Under the pieces are notes generated by a model that had not been told where the DNA came from, searched no databases, and was given only the letters and a program-made list of their open reading frames with translations. Below are positions 27,281 through 35,935 of a stretch of 64,000 nucleotides of DNA, one piece after another. Each line of letters starts with the position of its first letter. Within the stretch, counting starts at the first letter, position 1. The position numbers and the translations under genes were made by a program. Location: assembly GCF_005222705.1 (NCBI RefSeq), contig NZ_STGF01000001.1, positions 248,001 through 312,000 of the forward strand, written 5' to 3'. Origin of the DNA: Paenibacillus sp. SY21-1 (GTDB taxonomy: Bacteria > Bacillota > Bacilli > Paenibacillales > Paenibacillaceae).

Positions 27281-28683
27281 TTACTTTTTCTGACTAGCCA
27301 GCCATTCCATAAGCGTAACCGATTTGCCGTTAACCTTGACCGGCAAGCCGTTAAAGTCTTCCGAAACGTCATTATTGAGCACATGAATCCAGGACCAGTG
27401 TCCATCATACTTATAGGGGCTATTATTGCCCTTGCCTTGGATATACTGGCCGCTTCTATCCGTAACGGTATCGAAAAGGGTGTAATGGACATTCTCCGCG
27501 CCGGCAGCCATCAGTCTTTTGTAGGTGGGGGTCGAAGTTCGGGAGGCGTCTACCGCCTTATCATCTCCGGAAGCCGTAAACCAAATAGGCATATCTTTCA
27601 GCTTATCGATGTCCTGTTGCGTCAGCCAGGCGTCCGCATAAGCTTCAGCGGCAGGATAGGCTGCGGCAAAATAGCCCGGATTCGCCAACAGCATATTGAG
27701 GGTCATAAAGCCTCCATTGGAGCCGCCTCCGATGTAAATGCGGCTAACGTCGATTGACGCTTTGTTCTGAGCCACATATTGTTTGATTAGAGCAGTCAAA
27801 GCTTTGGTGTACATGCTGCTTCCATCCTGCGTGTACTGCCCTTTTCCGTCGTTCATCCAGAAGGTTGGAGTTTGAGGAACAAGCACGGCCGCTGCGCCGA
27901 AATAGGCCTGGATCGAATCCTCCGCCAGCTCCGCCGCTTTATTGCCCAGTAACGCTATGCGCGGATCAGTTCCTCCCTCTCCTGCCCCATGCAGCCAAAT
28001 GATTAACGGATGCTTCTGCTTCTTTTCTTTTGGCATATACGAGGCGTATGTCAGCGCGATATTGCCGAAATCGGCATCTTTGTAATTGTATTTGCCGGTT
28101 GTATCAAACGGATCGACTGTAGGTTCAATGACCGAATACGGGGTTTCATGGTTGGTGCTTAACTGGTTGATTGCTTTCCCCGCCGTGTCCTTTAGAGCTT
28201 TCTGCTGGACAATCGTATATTGCAATTTCGTGTATTGATTGGTGAAAGAGCGCAAATCAAAATGAAAGGGACTTGCGATTGCCAGGTCAGGATGAACTTC
28301 CATTTCAAACGCAATAAATTGACCGGAATTTGTGGTTAGCTTGTTCCCTTTGCTGTCCGACAGGTAAGCGTTAGTAATTTTTCTGCTGCCGCTATCGATT
28401 CCCTCGTAACCCGCTCCCGTCTCCAGATTGAACGAAGGATAGCTGCGCTCCACGAATATTTTGAAGCTGTTTTTGTTTACCGATTCCCCCTGAATGACGC
28501 TTCCCGTGTTGAAAATAACTTTATCTACGCTCGGACCCCAATCGTAGCCGTTAATAACCAGCGAGTACACAGGCTTCAAATCTTCATTTTTACATTGACT
28601 GCGCTTACATTTGTTGCCGAAAAAGGAGTGATGGAAAAAGCCATAGCCATAACAGCGATGATAAAGCCCTTTTTTAACCTCAT
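27281..28683 (-). CDS. secreted prolyl-oligopeptidase/PHB-depolymerase-like esterase, frameshifted after the signal peptide
   Basis: The mature part (about 435 residues) has an N-terminal beta domain and an alpha/beta hydrolase: LIIWLHGAGEGG is the oxyanion strand, GGGSNGGF carries the nucleophile Ser, FTASGDDKAVD the Asp region and DGHWSWIHV the catalytic His. A good signal peptide (MRLKKGFIIAVMAMAFS...) starts at ATG 28683 after TTGGAGGG, but it is in a different frame and stops at 28576. The frames would join if the run of five A at 28591-28587 had six. Either a sequencing error, an inactive allele, or slippage. A long in-frame extension upstream in the mature frame is not coding-like. Possible substrate: acetylated or feruloylated polysaccharide (inference). 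Confidence 0.75.
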
Positions 28684-28745
28684 CTAATTCCCTCCAATTT
28701 AAGATTTTTACAATTATAACAATAGCAAAATACCCAAATAATAGC

Positions 28746-28790
28746 AAGGGGAATGAACGAATCCCTCTCGGGCGCTCGCTCATTCCCCTT
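28746..28790 (-). terminator. stem-loop after the second binding lipoprotein
   Basis: AAGGGGAATGA and TCATTCCCCTT form an 11-bp stem 50 bases below the stop of the lipoprotein gene. The following minus-strand sequence is T-rich but lacks a clean T run, so it is a weak terminator candidate. Confidence 0.5.
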
Positions 28791-28839
28791 TGGACAGGCA
28801 ATTTGCCGTCAGACAGCCGAAGAAAACACTTCTCTGCCG

Positions 28840-30360
28840 TTACTTCTGCGCAAAATAAGCCTCGGTATATTCGTCCATCATCTGCTGGCCGCCGCTGCGC
28901 TTCCAGCGCTCCACCTCCTGACGGAAGCCGGCCGCGTCGATCTGCCCCAAAATATATTTGTAGGTGGCATCGCTGATGATTTTGTACAGCTCCACGCTTT
29001 TTTCGTCATAGGTGGCCGATTCCAGACCGATAGTCGGATCTGCAACGATAAACTTCTCATTATCCGCGCTAAGCCGCTCCGCAAGCTCCAGCATCGGCTC
29101 CTGCTCCGCTACCTTCAGGACATTCGGGTTGCTTAAATTTCCGATCATCAGCGCGTACAAGGCATTGACCTCCGTTACGCGAAGCTGGGACGTGTCCTCG
29201 GACAGCTGCACCTGCCCGTCCTTCACCGTATAATGGATGTTCTCAATGCCGTACCGGAGCAAATTGGCTGCGTCGCGGTCCATCGTCCGGTCGAAAAAAG
29301 CGAGATGGGCCAGCAGCTCCTCCTCCGTCCTGATCGATTTTTTGGAAAACAGGTAGAGGCCGTTATAGTTCGGAATCGACCATACCCGAAAGCCGTCGGG
29401 CCCCGCGATGCGGTTCACCAGCGTAAATCTTGCGTCAGGATTCAGCTCCTTCGCTTCATCCTGTATGCGCTGCACATCGGGCATGCTGCCGATATAGGCG
29501 CCTGCTGCTCCGCGAATAATCTGATACCGCTGAATTTCCTTGCTGGAAACGGCAAAGTCCGTATTGATCAGCTTCTCGTCGTACAGCCGCTTCATAAAGT
29601 TCATCGTGTCCATATAGGGCTCAGTCTCGAACTCCGGCACGATTTTCCCGTCTTCCATTCCCCAATTGTTGGGCGTGCCAAAATAAGAGCTTAACGTTTT
29701 GAATGCTCCATAAATCAGATCGTTGCGATCCGTCAGCCCGACCGTATCCTGCTTGCCGTTGCCGTCGGGGTCCATAACCGTAAACTGCCTCAGCGTTTCA
29801 TACAGCTCCTCAATCGTCGACGGCTTGGGAAGGCCGAGCTTGTCGAGCCAATCCTGGCGAATAATCAGTCCTTGCCTTGAGGACGGACGCTCCGTATACA
29901 GCCCGTAAATCCGGCCGTCAAGCGCCGTTTGCTTGAGGATATCGGCGTCGAGATGCTTGAGGTTGGGAAAGCGGTCAAGATACGGGCCGATTTCCCAGAA
30001 CGTTTCCGAGCGTATCGCGTTTTTGACAAACATGTAGTCCGTATGCTTGACAAACGTTACTTTTTTTAACGAGTTGGTAGACAGCGCCGTATACATTTTG
30101 TCCATGTAGATGCCGTCCGGCACCCAGTGGATATCCAGCTTCGTCTGCGTCATATTTTCCAATTGGCTGATCGCTTCAGCGCTTGGCGCATGGGGAAAAT
30201 GCAGGGGCGCCATGATGGAAATAGTCGGACCCTGAGCGGCGGAGCGCGTTTCCTGCTCGCTGCCTGCAGTTGCGCAGGAGGCAAGCGACGCCACTGCGAT
30301 AAGCCAGATGGTCAGACGGGCGAACAGACCCGTCAGCGCGCCAAATCGTTGCTTCCCCAT
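28840..30360 (-). CDS. extracellular solute-binding lipoprotein, paralogue of the 25.4-26.9 kb protein
   Basis: A 506-residue lipoprotein with lipobox LASC. It is clearly related to the other binding protein here: shared segments include SRQGLIIRQDWLDKLGLP, DPDGNGKQDTVGLTDRND and SSYFGTPNNWGMEDG. It has no permease genes of its own beside it, so it may share the pair at 23.4-25.3 kb or act as a sensor partner. ATG 30360 follows AAGGGGGG. It is divergent from the YesN-like regulator, which probably controls it. Its ligand is unknown. Confidence 0.88.
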   Translation of the reverse strand: MGKQRFGALTGLFARLTIWLIAVASLASCATAGSEQETRSAAQGPTISIMAPLHFPHAPSAEAISQLENMTQTKLDIHWVPDGIYMDKMYTALSTNSLKKVTFVKHTDYMFVKNAIRSETFWEIGPYLDRFPNLKHLDADILKQTALDGRIYGLYTERPSSRQGLIIRQDWLDKLGLPKPSTIEELYETLRQFTVMDPDGNGKQDTVGLTDRNDLIYGAFKTLSSYFGTPNNWGMEDGKIVPEFETEPYMDTMNFMKRLYDEKLINTDFAVSSKEIQRYQIIRGAAGAYIGSMPDVQRIQDEAKELNPDARFTLVNRIAGPDGFRVWSIPNYNGLYLFSKKSIRTEEELLAHLAFFDRTMDRDAANLLRYGIENIHYTVKDGQVQLSEDTSQLRVTEVNALYALMIGNLSNPNVLKVAEQEPMLELAERLSADNEKFIVADPTIGLESATYDEKSVELYKIISDATYKYILGQIDAAGFRQEVERWKRSGGQQMMDEYTEAYFAQK

Positions 30361-30407
30361 CGATAATCCCCCCTTGTTCATGCCGCTGCAATCAGTAATC
30401 CGAGCTA

Positions 30408-30434
30408 ATGATTATCAGACGGCCAGATGATTAT
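30408..30434. promoter_or_regulatory. direct repeats in the lipoprotein/AraC divergent region
   Basis: ATGATTAT occurs at 30408-30415 and 30427-30434, start to start 19 bases, next to the putative regulator promoter. AraC-type proteins often bind such repeats. Short enough to be chance. Confidence 0.3.
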
Positions 30435-30462
30435 TGCTCAAAATGTATGCGTTTACTAAAAT
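30434..30462 (+). promoter_or_regulatory. probable promoter of the YesN-like regulator
   Basis: TTGCTC (30434-30439), 17-base spacer, TAAAAT (30457-30462). Its position argues against any translation start before about 30470. Confidence 0.5.
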
Positions 30463-30499
30463 AGTAGTAAATCCTGATCTAATGATCAGAAAGGTGATG

Positions 30500-32809
30500 A
30501 TGGCTGTGCGCTCGTTGAGCTTCTTAAGCAAGCTTACCATTTTCGGCTTCCTGTTGGCCACCGTACCGGTCATTTTCATCGGCGCATACGCTTATGTGAC
30601 CTCGGCCGGAGAAATTCAGAAAAATGTAAGCGCAGGAAAAATTCAGCTTCTCATGCAAATTAACTCCAATGTAGAGCAGAAACTTACAACTGTCAACCAC
30701 ACCCTCAACCAGGTCATTAATTCAACCGTCATGAAAAGGGCATTGTCCCAAACGCTGACGGCGGGCGATTTTATGATCTATGATAATTTGCGCAGCGAAA
30801 TTCGCTACATGCAGTCCTTCGATACCCGGCTTGAGGATGTCGTGCTTATTAACCAGCGCTATAACTGGATGATCAAGAACTCGGGGCTGTATGCGTTCGA
30901 CCAATATCCGTATCGCGACGAGCTGGCACGGCTGGCGGATACCGTGGACGGGGGCGGCTGGCGGCTGACGCCCGCAGACTGGTTCTACAGCGAGGAGGCG
31001 ACGGGCGCGGCCGGATGCGGGAACAACATCAGCCTGGTCAAAAAGCTCCCGTCCGCAGGCAGCGAGCAATACGGGCTGGCTCTTGCCAATATCCCCGTCT
31101 GCAGCATGCTGGAGCTGCTGAAGCAGGATAGCGGCGCCGATTCCGGCATCATGATCATCGACGAGCAATACCGAATTTTGCTGCATAGCGACGAAGCGCT
31201 GATCGGACAGCCGGTTTCCGCCGCAGGCATTGACCCGCTCAAGCTGGATGATCAGAACGGCCAATTTAACGCCTTGATCGACCATAGCAGCTATTCCGTT
31301 TCTTACTACCGCTCCGGCTTGAACGATTGGTTCTACCTGTCCACTACGTCCGTGGCCAGCATGACGAAGCAAGCCGATTCCATCGGCAGCTATACGCTTT
31401 ACGTCTGCCTTGCCATGCTGCTGCTATCGGCCTTGGTCGCATGGATCGGCTCACGCCGCATGTATTCGCCAATCCGCAGGCTGCTGCTCCAGCTTGGCGA
31501 ACGCGCGACAGACCTGCACAATCGCAGAACGAACGAGTTTCAGGCGATCGGCGAACGCGTTACCGGCCTGTTCCAATCGAAATCCGCGCTGGAATCGGAG
31601 CTTCGCCAGCATGCGCCTCAGGTGCGGACGTTCTTCCTTATTCGCGCCTGCCAAGGAAGCGTCAGGCCAAGCGAAATCGCGGCCAAGCTGAAGCAGTTCG
31701 GATACAGCGAACAGCTTGAGCATTGGCGGGCGATGGCGGCGGTTACGCTGCAAATCGACTATTCCGAGGACAGCCGTTATTCGCGGGACGACCAGGAATT
31801 GCTGCTGTTTGCCGTCCACAACATGCTGGAGGAGCTTATTCCCGCCCATCAGCAGCTGGCGCCGTTCATCATGGATCAGATGATTGTCGCGGTCATCGGC
31901 AGCGCCGATCAGGAAGCAGAGGCATTCGACACGATGATCTATGAGCTTACCGAGCGAATGCAGCAGCAGATCGACAGCTTCCTTGGCGTACAGGTCAGCA
32001 TCGGCATCAGCCTCTCCTTCCGGTCGTTCGGATCGCTGGCTGCGGCTTACCGCGAAGCGTGCGAGGCGCTTAAGCATCGCATGAAGCTGGGCGGCGGCAT
32101 TATTATTCCGTATGCCAACGTCAATGCGGGCCAGCCTTATTTAAGCCTGGGCTATCCCGCCCATATCGAGAACGAGCTGCTTGACGCGATCAAGCTGGCG
32201 GACAAGGAGAAAGCCAAGGAGCTGCTGCGCTCCTTCATGCAAGCCGTCTTTGCCGCCGAGCTGGCGCCGCAGGAATACCAGATTCCGCTGGCGCGGCTGC
32301 TGAACAATCTGCTTGTCGTCATGCAGGAGTCTGGCATCGGACTTGCCCAGCTTCATCCGGCCAGCGGCTCGCTGCTGGAGGAACTGCTCGGCATCCGGAC
32401 TGCGGCGGAAATCGAGGATTGGTTCTGGACAAAAGCGATTAACCCGCTGATCCGGATTTTCAAGGACCGGCAGGAGGAGCAATACCACAATTTATCGGAA
32501 CAGATTATCGATCTGGTCCAGCGCTGCTACGATACGGATCTGACGCTGGAGGAATGCGCCCAGCGGCTGCATTACAACGCCAATTATTTAAGCAGCGTGT
32601 TCCGCAAGGAGACAGGTTATTCCTTTAGCGAATATTTAACGATGTACCGCTTCCAGATGGCTCGCAAATGGCTGGAAACGAGCGAGCTTCCGATCAAAGA
32701 CATCGCCGCCAAGCTTTGCTATACGAATCCGCAGAACTTCATTCGCTCGTTCCGCAAGCAGGAGGGCATTACTCCCGGCCAGTATCGCGAGAAACGGAGA
32801 ACGGGATAG
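30500..32809 (+). CDS. membrane-bound AraC-family regulator (YesN/YtdP-like one-protein sensor)
   Basis: About 769 residues. Two membrane helices (LTIFGFLLATVPVIFIGAYAY and LYVCLAMLLLSALVAWIGS) enclose an extracytoplasmic domain of about 270 residues; a cytoplasmic linker and a degenerate GGDEF-like region follow, then two C-terminal AraC helix-turn-helix motifs (LTLEECAQRLHYNANYLSSV and IKDIAAKLCYTNPQNFIRSF). Such proteins sense an extracellular sugar signal, often through the binding lipoprotein, and activate the nearby transporter. ATG 30500 is favoured by AAAGG five bases upstream; ATG 30497 or GTG 30506 are alternatives. Divergent from a binding lipoprotein. Confidence 0.88.
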   Translation: MAVRSLSFLSKLTIFGFLLATVPVIFIGAYAYVTSAGEIQKNVSAGKIQLLMQINSNVEQKLTTVNHTLNQVINSTVMKRALSQTLTAGDFMIYDNLRSEIRYMQSFDTRLEDVVLINQRYNWMIKNSGLYAFDQYPYRDELARLADTVDGGGWRLTPADWFYSEEATGAAGCGNNISLVKKLPSAGSEQYGLALANIPVCSMLELLKQDSGADSGIMIIDEQYRILLHSDEALIGQPVSAAGIDPLKLDDQNGQFNALIDHSSYSVSYYRSGLNDWFYLSTTSVASMTKQADSIGSYTLYVCLAMLLLSALVAWIGSRRMYSPIRRLLLQLGERATDLHNRRTNEFQAIGERVTGLFQSKSALESELRQHAPQVRTFFLIRACQGSVRPSEIAAKLKQFGYSEQLEHWRAMAAVTLQIDYSEDSRYSRDDQELLLFAVHNMLEELIPAHQQLAPFIMDQMIVAVIGSADQEAEAFDTMIYELTERMQQQIDSFLGVQVSIGISLSFRSFGSLAAAYREACEALKHRMKLGGGIIIPYANVNAGQPYLSLGYPAHIENELLDAIKLADKEKAKELLRSFMQAVFAAELAPQEYQIPLARLLNNLLVVMQESGIGLAQLHPASGSLLEELLGIRTAAEIEDWFWTKAINPLIRIFKDRQEEQYHNLSEQIIDLVQRCYDTDLTLEECAQRLHYNANYLSSVFRKETGYSFSEYLTMYRFQMARKWLETSELPIKDIAAKLCYTNPQNFIRSFRKQEGITPGQYREKRRTG

Positions 32810-33066
32810 GACTGCCTGAGCTTGACCGCGGCAGCATTTACTTTTGGAGCCGCAGGCGCTATGCTGAAGCCATAACGCTTGCCGCGCGCGAGCCGAATAT
32901 GCTTCGTCTGCGTTGCGCCAAGCACCTCCGAGGCTTGAACAAGAATTGGCAGCCTGAGCGGACCTTCGTCTGCCGTCCGGGAAGACGGAGCCTTGATTCG
33001 CCATTCTTCCCCATGCGGCGCATCCGGCGGTCCGTCAATTGCAGGGATAAGGGAGCGTTATGCAGC

Positions 33067-33498
33067 ATGACCATTCGTTTGCGCGGCCATCATTTATTAT
33101 GCTTGCTTGGTTTTCGGGGCATGGGATATTCCGACGATTTCTGCGCCAATATGCTGATCATCTACGAGAAGCTGCGCACCGAGCCTGACACGGAAATTGA
33201 AATTATCGAGGGGCCGGACGATATTTGCCAGGCATATCCGCCCGACAAGCCCGGACATTGCGAGGGGACGGTCTACGAGCTTGATGAAAAAATATTGCGC
33301 CAGCTTGGCCTCGCTCCCGGCGGCAAAGGAAGCTGGCGCAGCATTTGCGACAGAGTCGCAAGCCGCGTCGCTCCGACCGATGTTGCGCTGCTTTGCACAA
33401 CCTGCCCTTGGGAAAGGTACGGCGTCTGCCGCGAAGGCGTTGGCCTGATCGCAGCAGGCAAGCCGCTGCCCAAAGTCAGCGCAGGCGGCAAGAGCTAA
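33067..33498 (+). CDS. DUF1284 family protein
   Basis: A 143-residue protein beginning MTIRLRGHHLLCLLGFRGMGY, the hallmark of DUF1284. Six or more cysteines, including HCEGT, SICDR, LCTTCPW and GVCREG, suggest bound iron-sulfur cluster or zinc; the biochemical role is unknown. ATG 33067 matches the family N-terminus and has AAGGGAG somewhat far (about 12 bases) upstream. The preceding gap (32810-33066, 256 bases) holds no gene I can support. Confidence 0.8.
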   Translation: MTIRLRGHHLLCLLGFRGMGYSDDFCANMLIIYEKLRTEPDTEIEIIEGPDDICQAYPPDKPGHCEGTVYELDEKILRQLGLAPGGKGSWRSICDRVASRVAPTDVALLCTTCPWERYGVCREGVGLIAAGKPLPKVSAGGKS

Positions 33499-33499
33499 A

Positions 33500-33527
33500 C
33501 GGCATTTGCGCCTGGGCGCAAATGCCG
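33500..33527 (+). terminator. perfect stem-loop after the DUF1284 gene
   Basis: CGGCATTTGCGC and GCGCAAATGCCG form a 12-bp stem with a CTGG loop directly after the stop codon. The T run behind it is poor, so termination may be inefficient. Confidence 0.6.
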
Positions 33528-33569
33528 TCCTTGCCGGGCGAAAGCCAGTATAGCGCCCGGGACGCATGT

Positions 33570-33600
33570 AAGGGATAGCCCCGAGCCGAGGCTATCCCTT
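33570..33600. terminator. stem-loop between convergent genes
   Basis: AAGGGATAGCC and GGCTATCCCTT form an 11-bp perfect stem with a 9-base loop, 50 bases below the TetM-like gene stop. No strong T run on either side; possible terminator or RNA processing site. Confidence 0.45.
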
Positions 33601-33649
33601 ATCTCTCTGGCCTTCCAGGTAAAAATCGCTTCGGCAGAAGCGTCTAGCT

Positions 33650-35737
33650 CTATCCGAGCAGCGCCTTCCGCACAGCTAAAATATACTTCGACTGCTCTAG
33701 CGGGTTCACGCCGCGGCGCGGCCGCTCCGCCTGCACATCCGGCGGACACTCGCGGTACCCTGCGAACGCAGTGGACAACATTCCGCGGCCCTTCGTCATA
33801 GAGCCCAGACGGGCCGGAAAATCAAGCGATGTGGCAACCGGCAGCGTGCCGCTAATGTCCATGCGGTCCCCGCGCAGCACCGGCGCGTCGAATTCGCCGC
33901 GCATCAGCACAAGCTCGTTCATCAGCTTGCCGCCCGTCTCCTCCGGTACCGACAGACGGAAGGACAGCACCGGCTCCAGCAGCCGCACCCCTGTCCGAGC
34001 AAGCCCATCCATCATCCCCATCGGCGTCGCTACGGCGAAATCCAGCGGGTGCGTATGCCAGACATGATGCTCGCCTTCAATCAGCGTCACCTTCAGGTCT
34101 GTAACCTCCCAGCCGAACAACCCCTGCTGCAGCGCCTCCGGCACTCGTCTGGCAACCTCGTTCTGGTAGCTGTCGAGCAGGCGCTCCGAACGAACAACGG
34201 AGCTGTAGCGGATGCCGCTGCCGCGCTCCGCAGGCTCGATGCTGAAGCGGAGTATCGCCCAGCACGGCTTAGGCATCGTGTAGGCGATAAAGCCCTCCCC
34301 GGCCTGCGCAGGCGTCTCCTTGTAAATGACGGAAGGCTGTCCGAAATCGACGTTCAGGCCGTACCGAGCGGCCAGCATATGCGTCAGCACTTCAATTTGT
34401 ATCGAGCCCATTACCTTCACATGCAGCTCGCGCTGATCCTGCAGCCACTGCACGTCCAACAGCGGATCTTCGTCCGCCATTTCGTGCAGAGCCGCCACGG
34501 CGGCCGGATAGTCGGCCTCCGACCGCCAGCGGACCTGAACCGTCAGCAACGGCACCGCAAGGCGCGTCGCAGCGGGAACAGAGGCTCCGGTGCCGATGAT
34601 ATCGCCAATGCGCGCCTGACTCCAGCCGCAAATCGCGGCAATGTCGCCCGCCTCCAGCAAGCCGACGTCCTCGGAGCGCTGGCCGTCGATTTTGCGTATT
34701 TGCGTAACCTTCTCCTCCAGCGCCTGCGTCTCATTGTACACGGAGTCGCGATTGCGAATCGTGCCGCTATATAATCGGACGTAAGCCAATTTCCCCATTG
34801 CCGCATCTCTCTCGATGCGGAACACAACGCCCGATAGCGGCTCCTCTTCCCGGACCGCAGGCGAGGGCAGCAGCTCGGTAAGCGCGTGCAGCAGCGGCTC
34901 GATTCCGATTCCTTTGCCCGAAGCGCCGAACAGCACCGGGTACAGCTCGGCGCTTCGCGCAAGAACAGGCAGCGCTTGCTCAAGCTCTCCCTCCGGCAGG
35001 GAGCCGTGCTCCAAATAATGCAGGAGCAGCTCCTCCTGTCGCTCGGCTATCGTCTCCTCCAGCATGGTGCGGTATACCGATAGGTCCGCAGCGCCACTCG
35101 CTGTTGCGGCTGCCTCTTTCGCGTAAGCTTCCTGCGAAGTCCATATGGCTCCATCCATCTTGTTAGCTGTATCGCTGAACCTGCCGTCCCCATCCGCCAA
35201 CAGGCCGACCAAGCCCGTAAACCGCTCTTCTGCGCCTATCGGCGCCTGAAGCGGCACAGCCATCGGCGACAGAAGCTTCCGCAGCTGCGCGAGCACGCGG
35301 GCCGGATCAGCGCCAACTCGATCCATCTTGTTTATATATAGCAGCGTCGGAATGTTCCTCTCCCGCAGCGCATGCCAGATGACCTCGGTTTGCGCTTGCA
35401 CGCCCTCTACCGCCGATACGATCAACACCGCCCCATCCATGACGCGCAGCGAACGCTCGACCTCGGATAGGAAATCGGCATGGCCGGGCGTATCGACAAG
35501 GTTGATCGTCGTGCCGTTCCATTCCAGCCGCGTCGCCGCCGCCCTTACTGAAATGCCGCGCGCGCGTTCTACTTCCAGAAAATCCGTCTGCGCCGTTCCC
35601 GCATCTACGCTCCCAAGCGAACGAATACGGCCGCTAAGATAGAGAAGCCGCTCTGTCGTCGTCGTTTTCCCGGCATCGACGTGCGCGAATATGCCGACAT
35701 TTCTTAATGATTGCCCGTGGTGCCGTTTCCTTTGCAT
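33650..35737 (-). CDS. TetM/TetO-like ribosomal protection GTPase (EF-G family)
   Basis: A 695-residue translational GTPase. G motifs: AHVDAGKTT (G1), ERARGISV (G2), DTPGHADF (G3), NKMD (G4). The G2 region (AGTAQTDFLEVERARGIS) and the order EF-G-like G domain, domain II, domains III-V fit ribosomal protection proteins (TetM/TetO, about 640 residues) better than EF-G. These dislodge tetracycline from the ribosome using GTP. Whether this chromosomal copy confers resistance is unknown. ATG 35737 follows AGGAGAGG and TAGGAG. It lies downstream of a MATE pump on the same strand, separated by a terminator. Confidence 0.85.
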   Translation of the reverse strand: MQRKRHHGQSLRNVGIFAHVDAGKTTTTERLLYLSGRIRSLGSVDAGTAQTDFLEVERARGISVRAAATRLEWNGTTINLVDTPGHADFLSEVERSLRVMDGAVLIVSAVEGVQAQTEVIWHALRERNIPTLLYINKMDRVGADPARVLAQLRKLLSPMAVPLQAPIGAEERFTGLVGLLADGDGRFSDTANKMDGAIWTSQEAYAKEAAATASGAADLSVYRTMLEETIAERQEELLLHYLEHGSLPEGELEQALPVLARSAELYPVLFGASGKGIGIEPLLHALTELLPSPAVREEEPLSGVVFRIERDAAMGKLAYVRLYSGTIRNRDSVYNETQALEEKVTQIRKIDGQRSEDVGLLEAGDIAAICGWSQARIGDIIGTGASVPAATRLAVPLLTVQVRWRSEADYPAAVAALHEMADEDPLLDVQWLQDQRELHVKVMGSIQIEVLTHMLAARYGLNVDFGQPSVIYKETPAQAGEGFIAYTMPKPCWAILRFSIEPAERGSGIRYSSVVRSERLLDSYQNEVARRVPEALQQGLFGWEVTDLKVTLIEGEHHVWHTHPLDFAVATPMGMMDGLARTGVRLLEPVLSFRLSVPEETGGKLMNELVLMRGEFDAPVLRGDRMDISGTLPVATSLDFPARLGSMTKGRGMLSTAFAGYRECPPDVQAERPRRGVNPLEQSKYILAVRKALLG

Positions 35738-35830
35738 ATGCTCCTACCTCTCCTGACCGTTCCTTTCCTTTTATCCTACCTCTGAAAGCGCTTTGCGACA
35801 ATAGACAACCGGACTCCGTCACCCTTGCGC

Positions 35831-35873
35831 AAAAAAGAAGCCTCGCAGCCCGCGCATCGCGGAAGCAAGGCTC
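35831..35873 (-). terminator. rho-independent terminator after the MATE gene
   Basis: On the minus strand GAGCCTTGC.TTCCGCG pairs with CGCGGGCTGCGAGGCTTC (one wobble and a small bulge) and is followed by six T residues, so the TetM-like gene is transcribed separately. Confidence 0.8.
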
Positions 35874-35935
35874 CTGTCCCTCTTGTTCTATCCGGCTCCC
35901 GACCGGTTGACTGCCGTTTCGCCAAGACCAGCCGT

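Noticed and set aside
31451..32077. A 208-residue minus-strand reading frame in the AraC-type sensor gene
   Set aside because: It is antisense to the regulator, which has an uninterrupted frame from the membrane segment to the AraC motifs.
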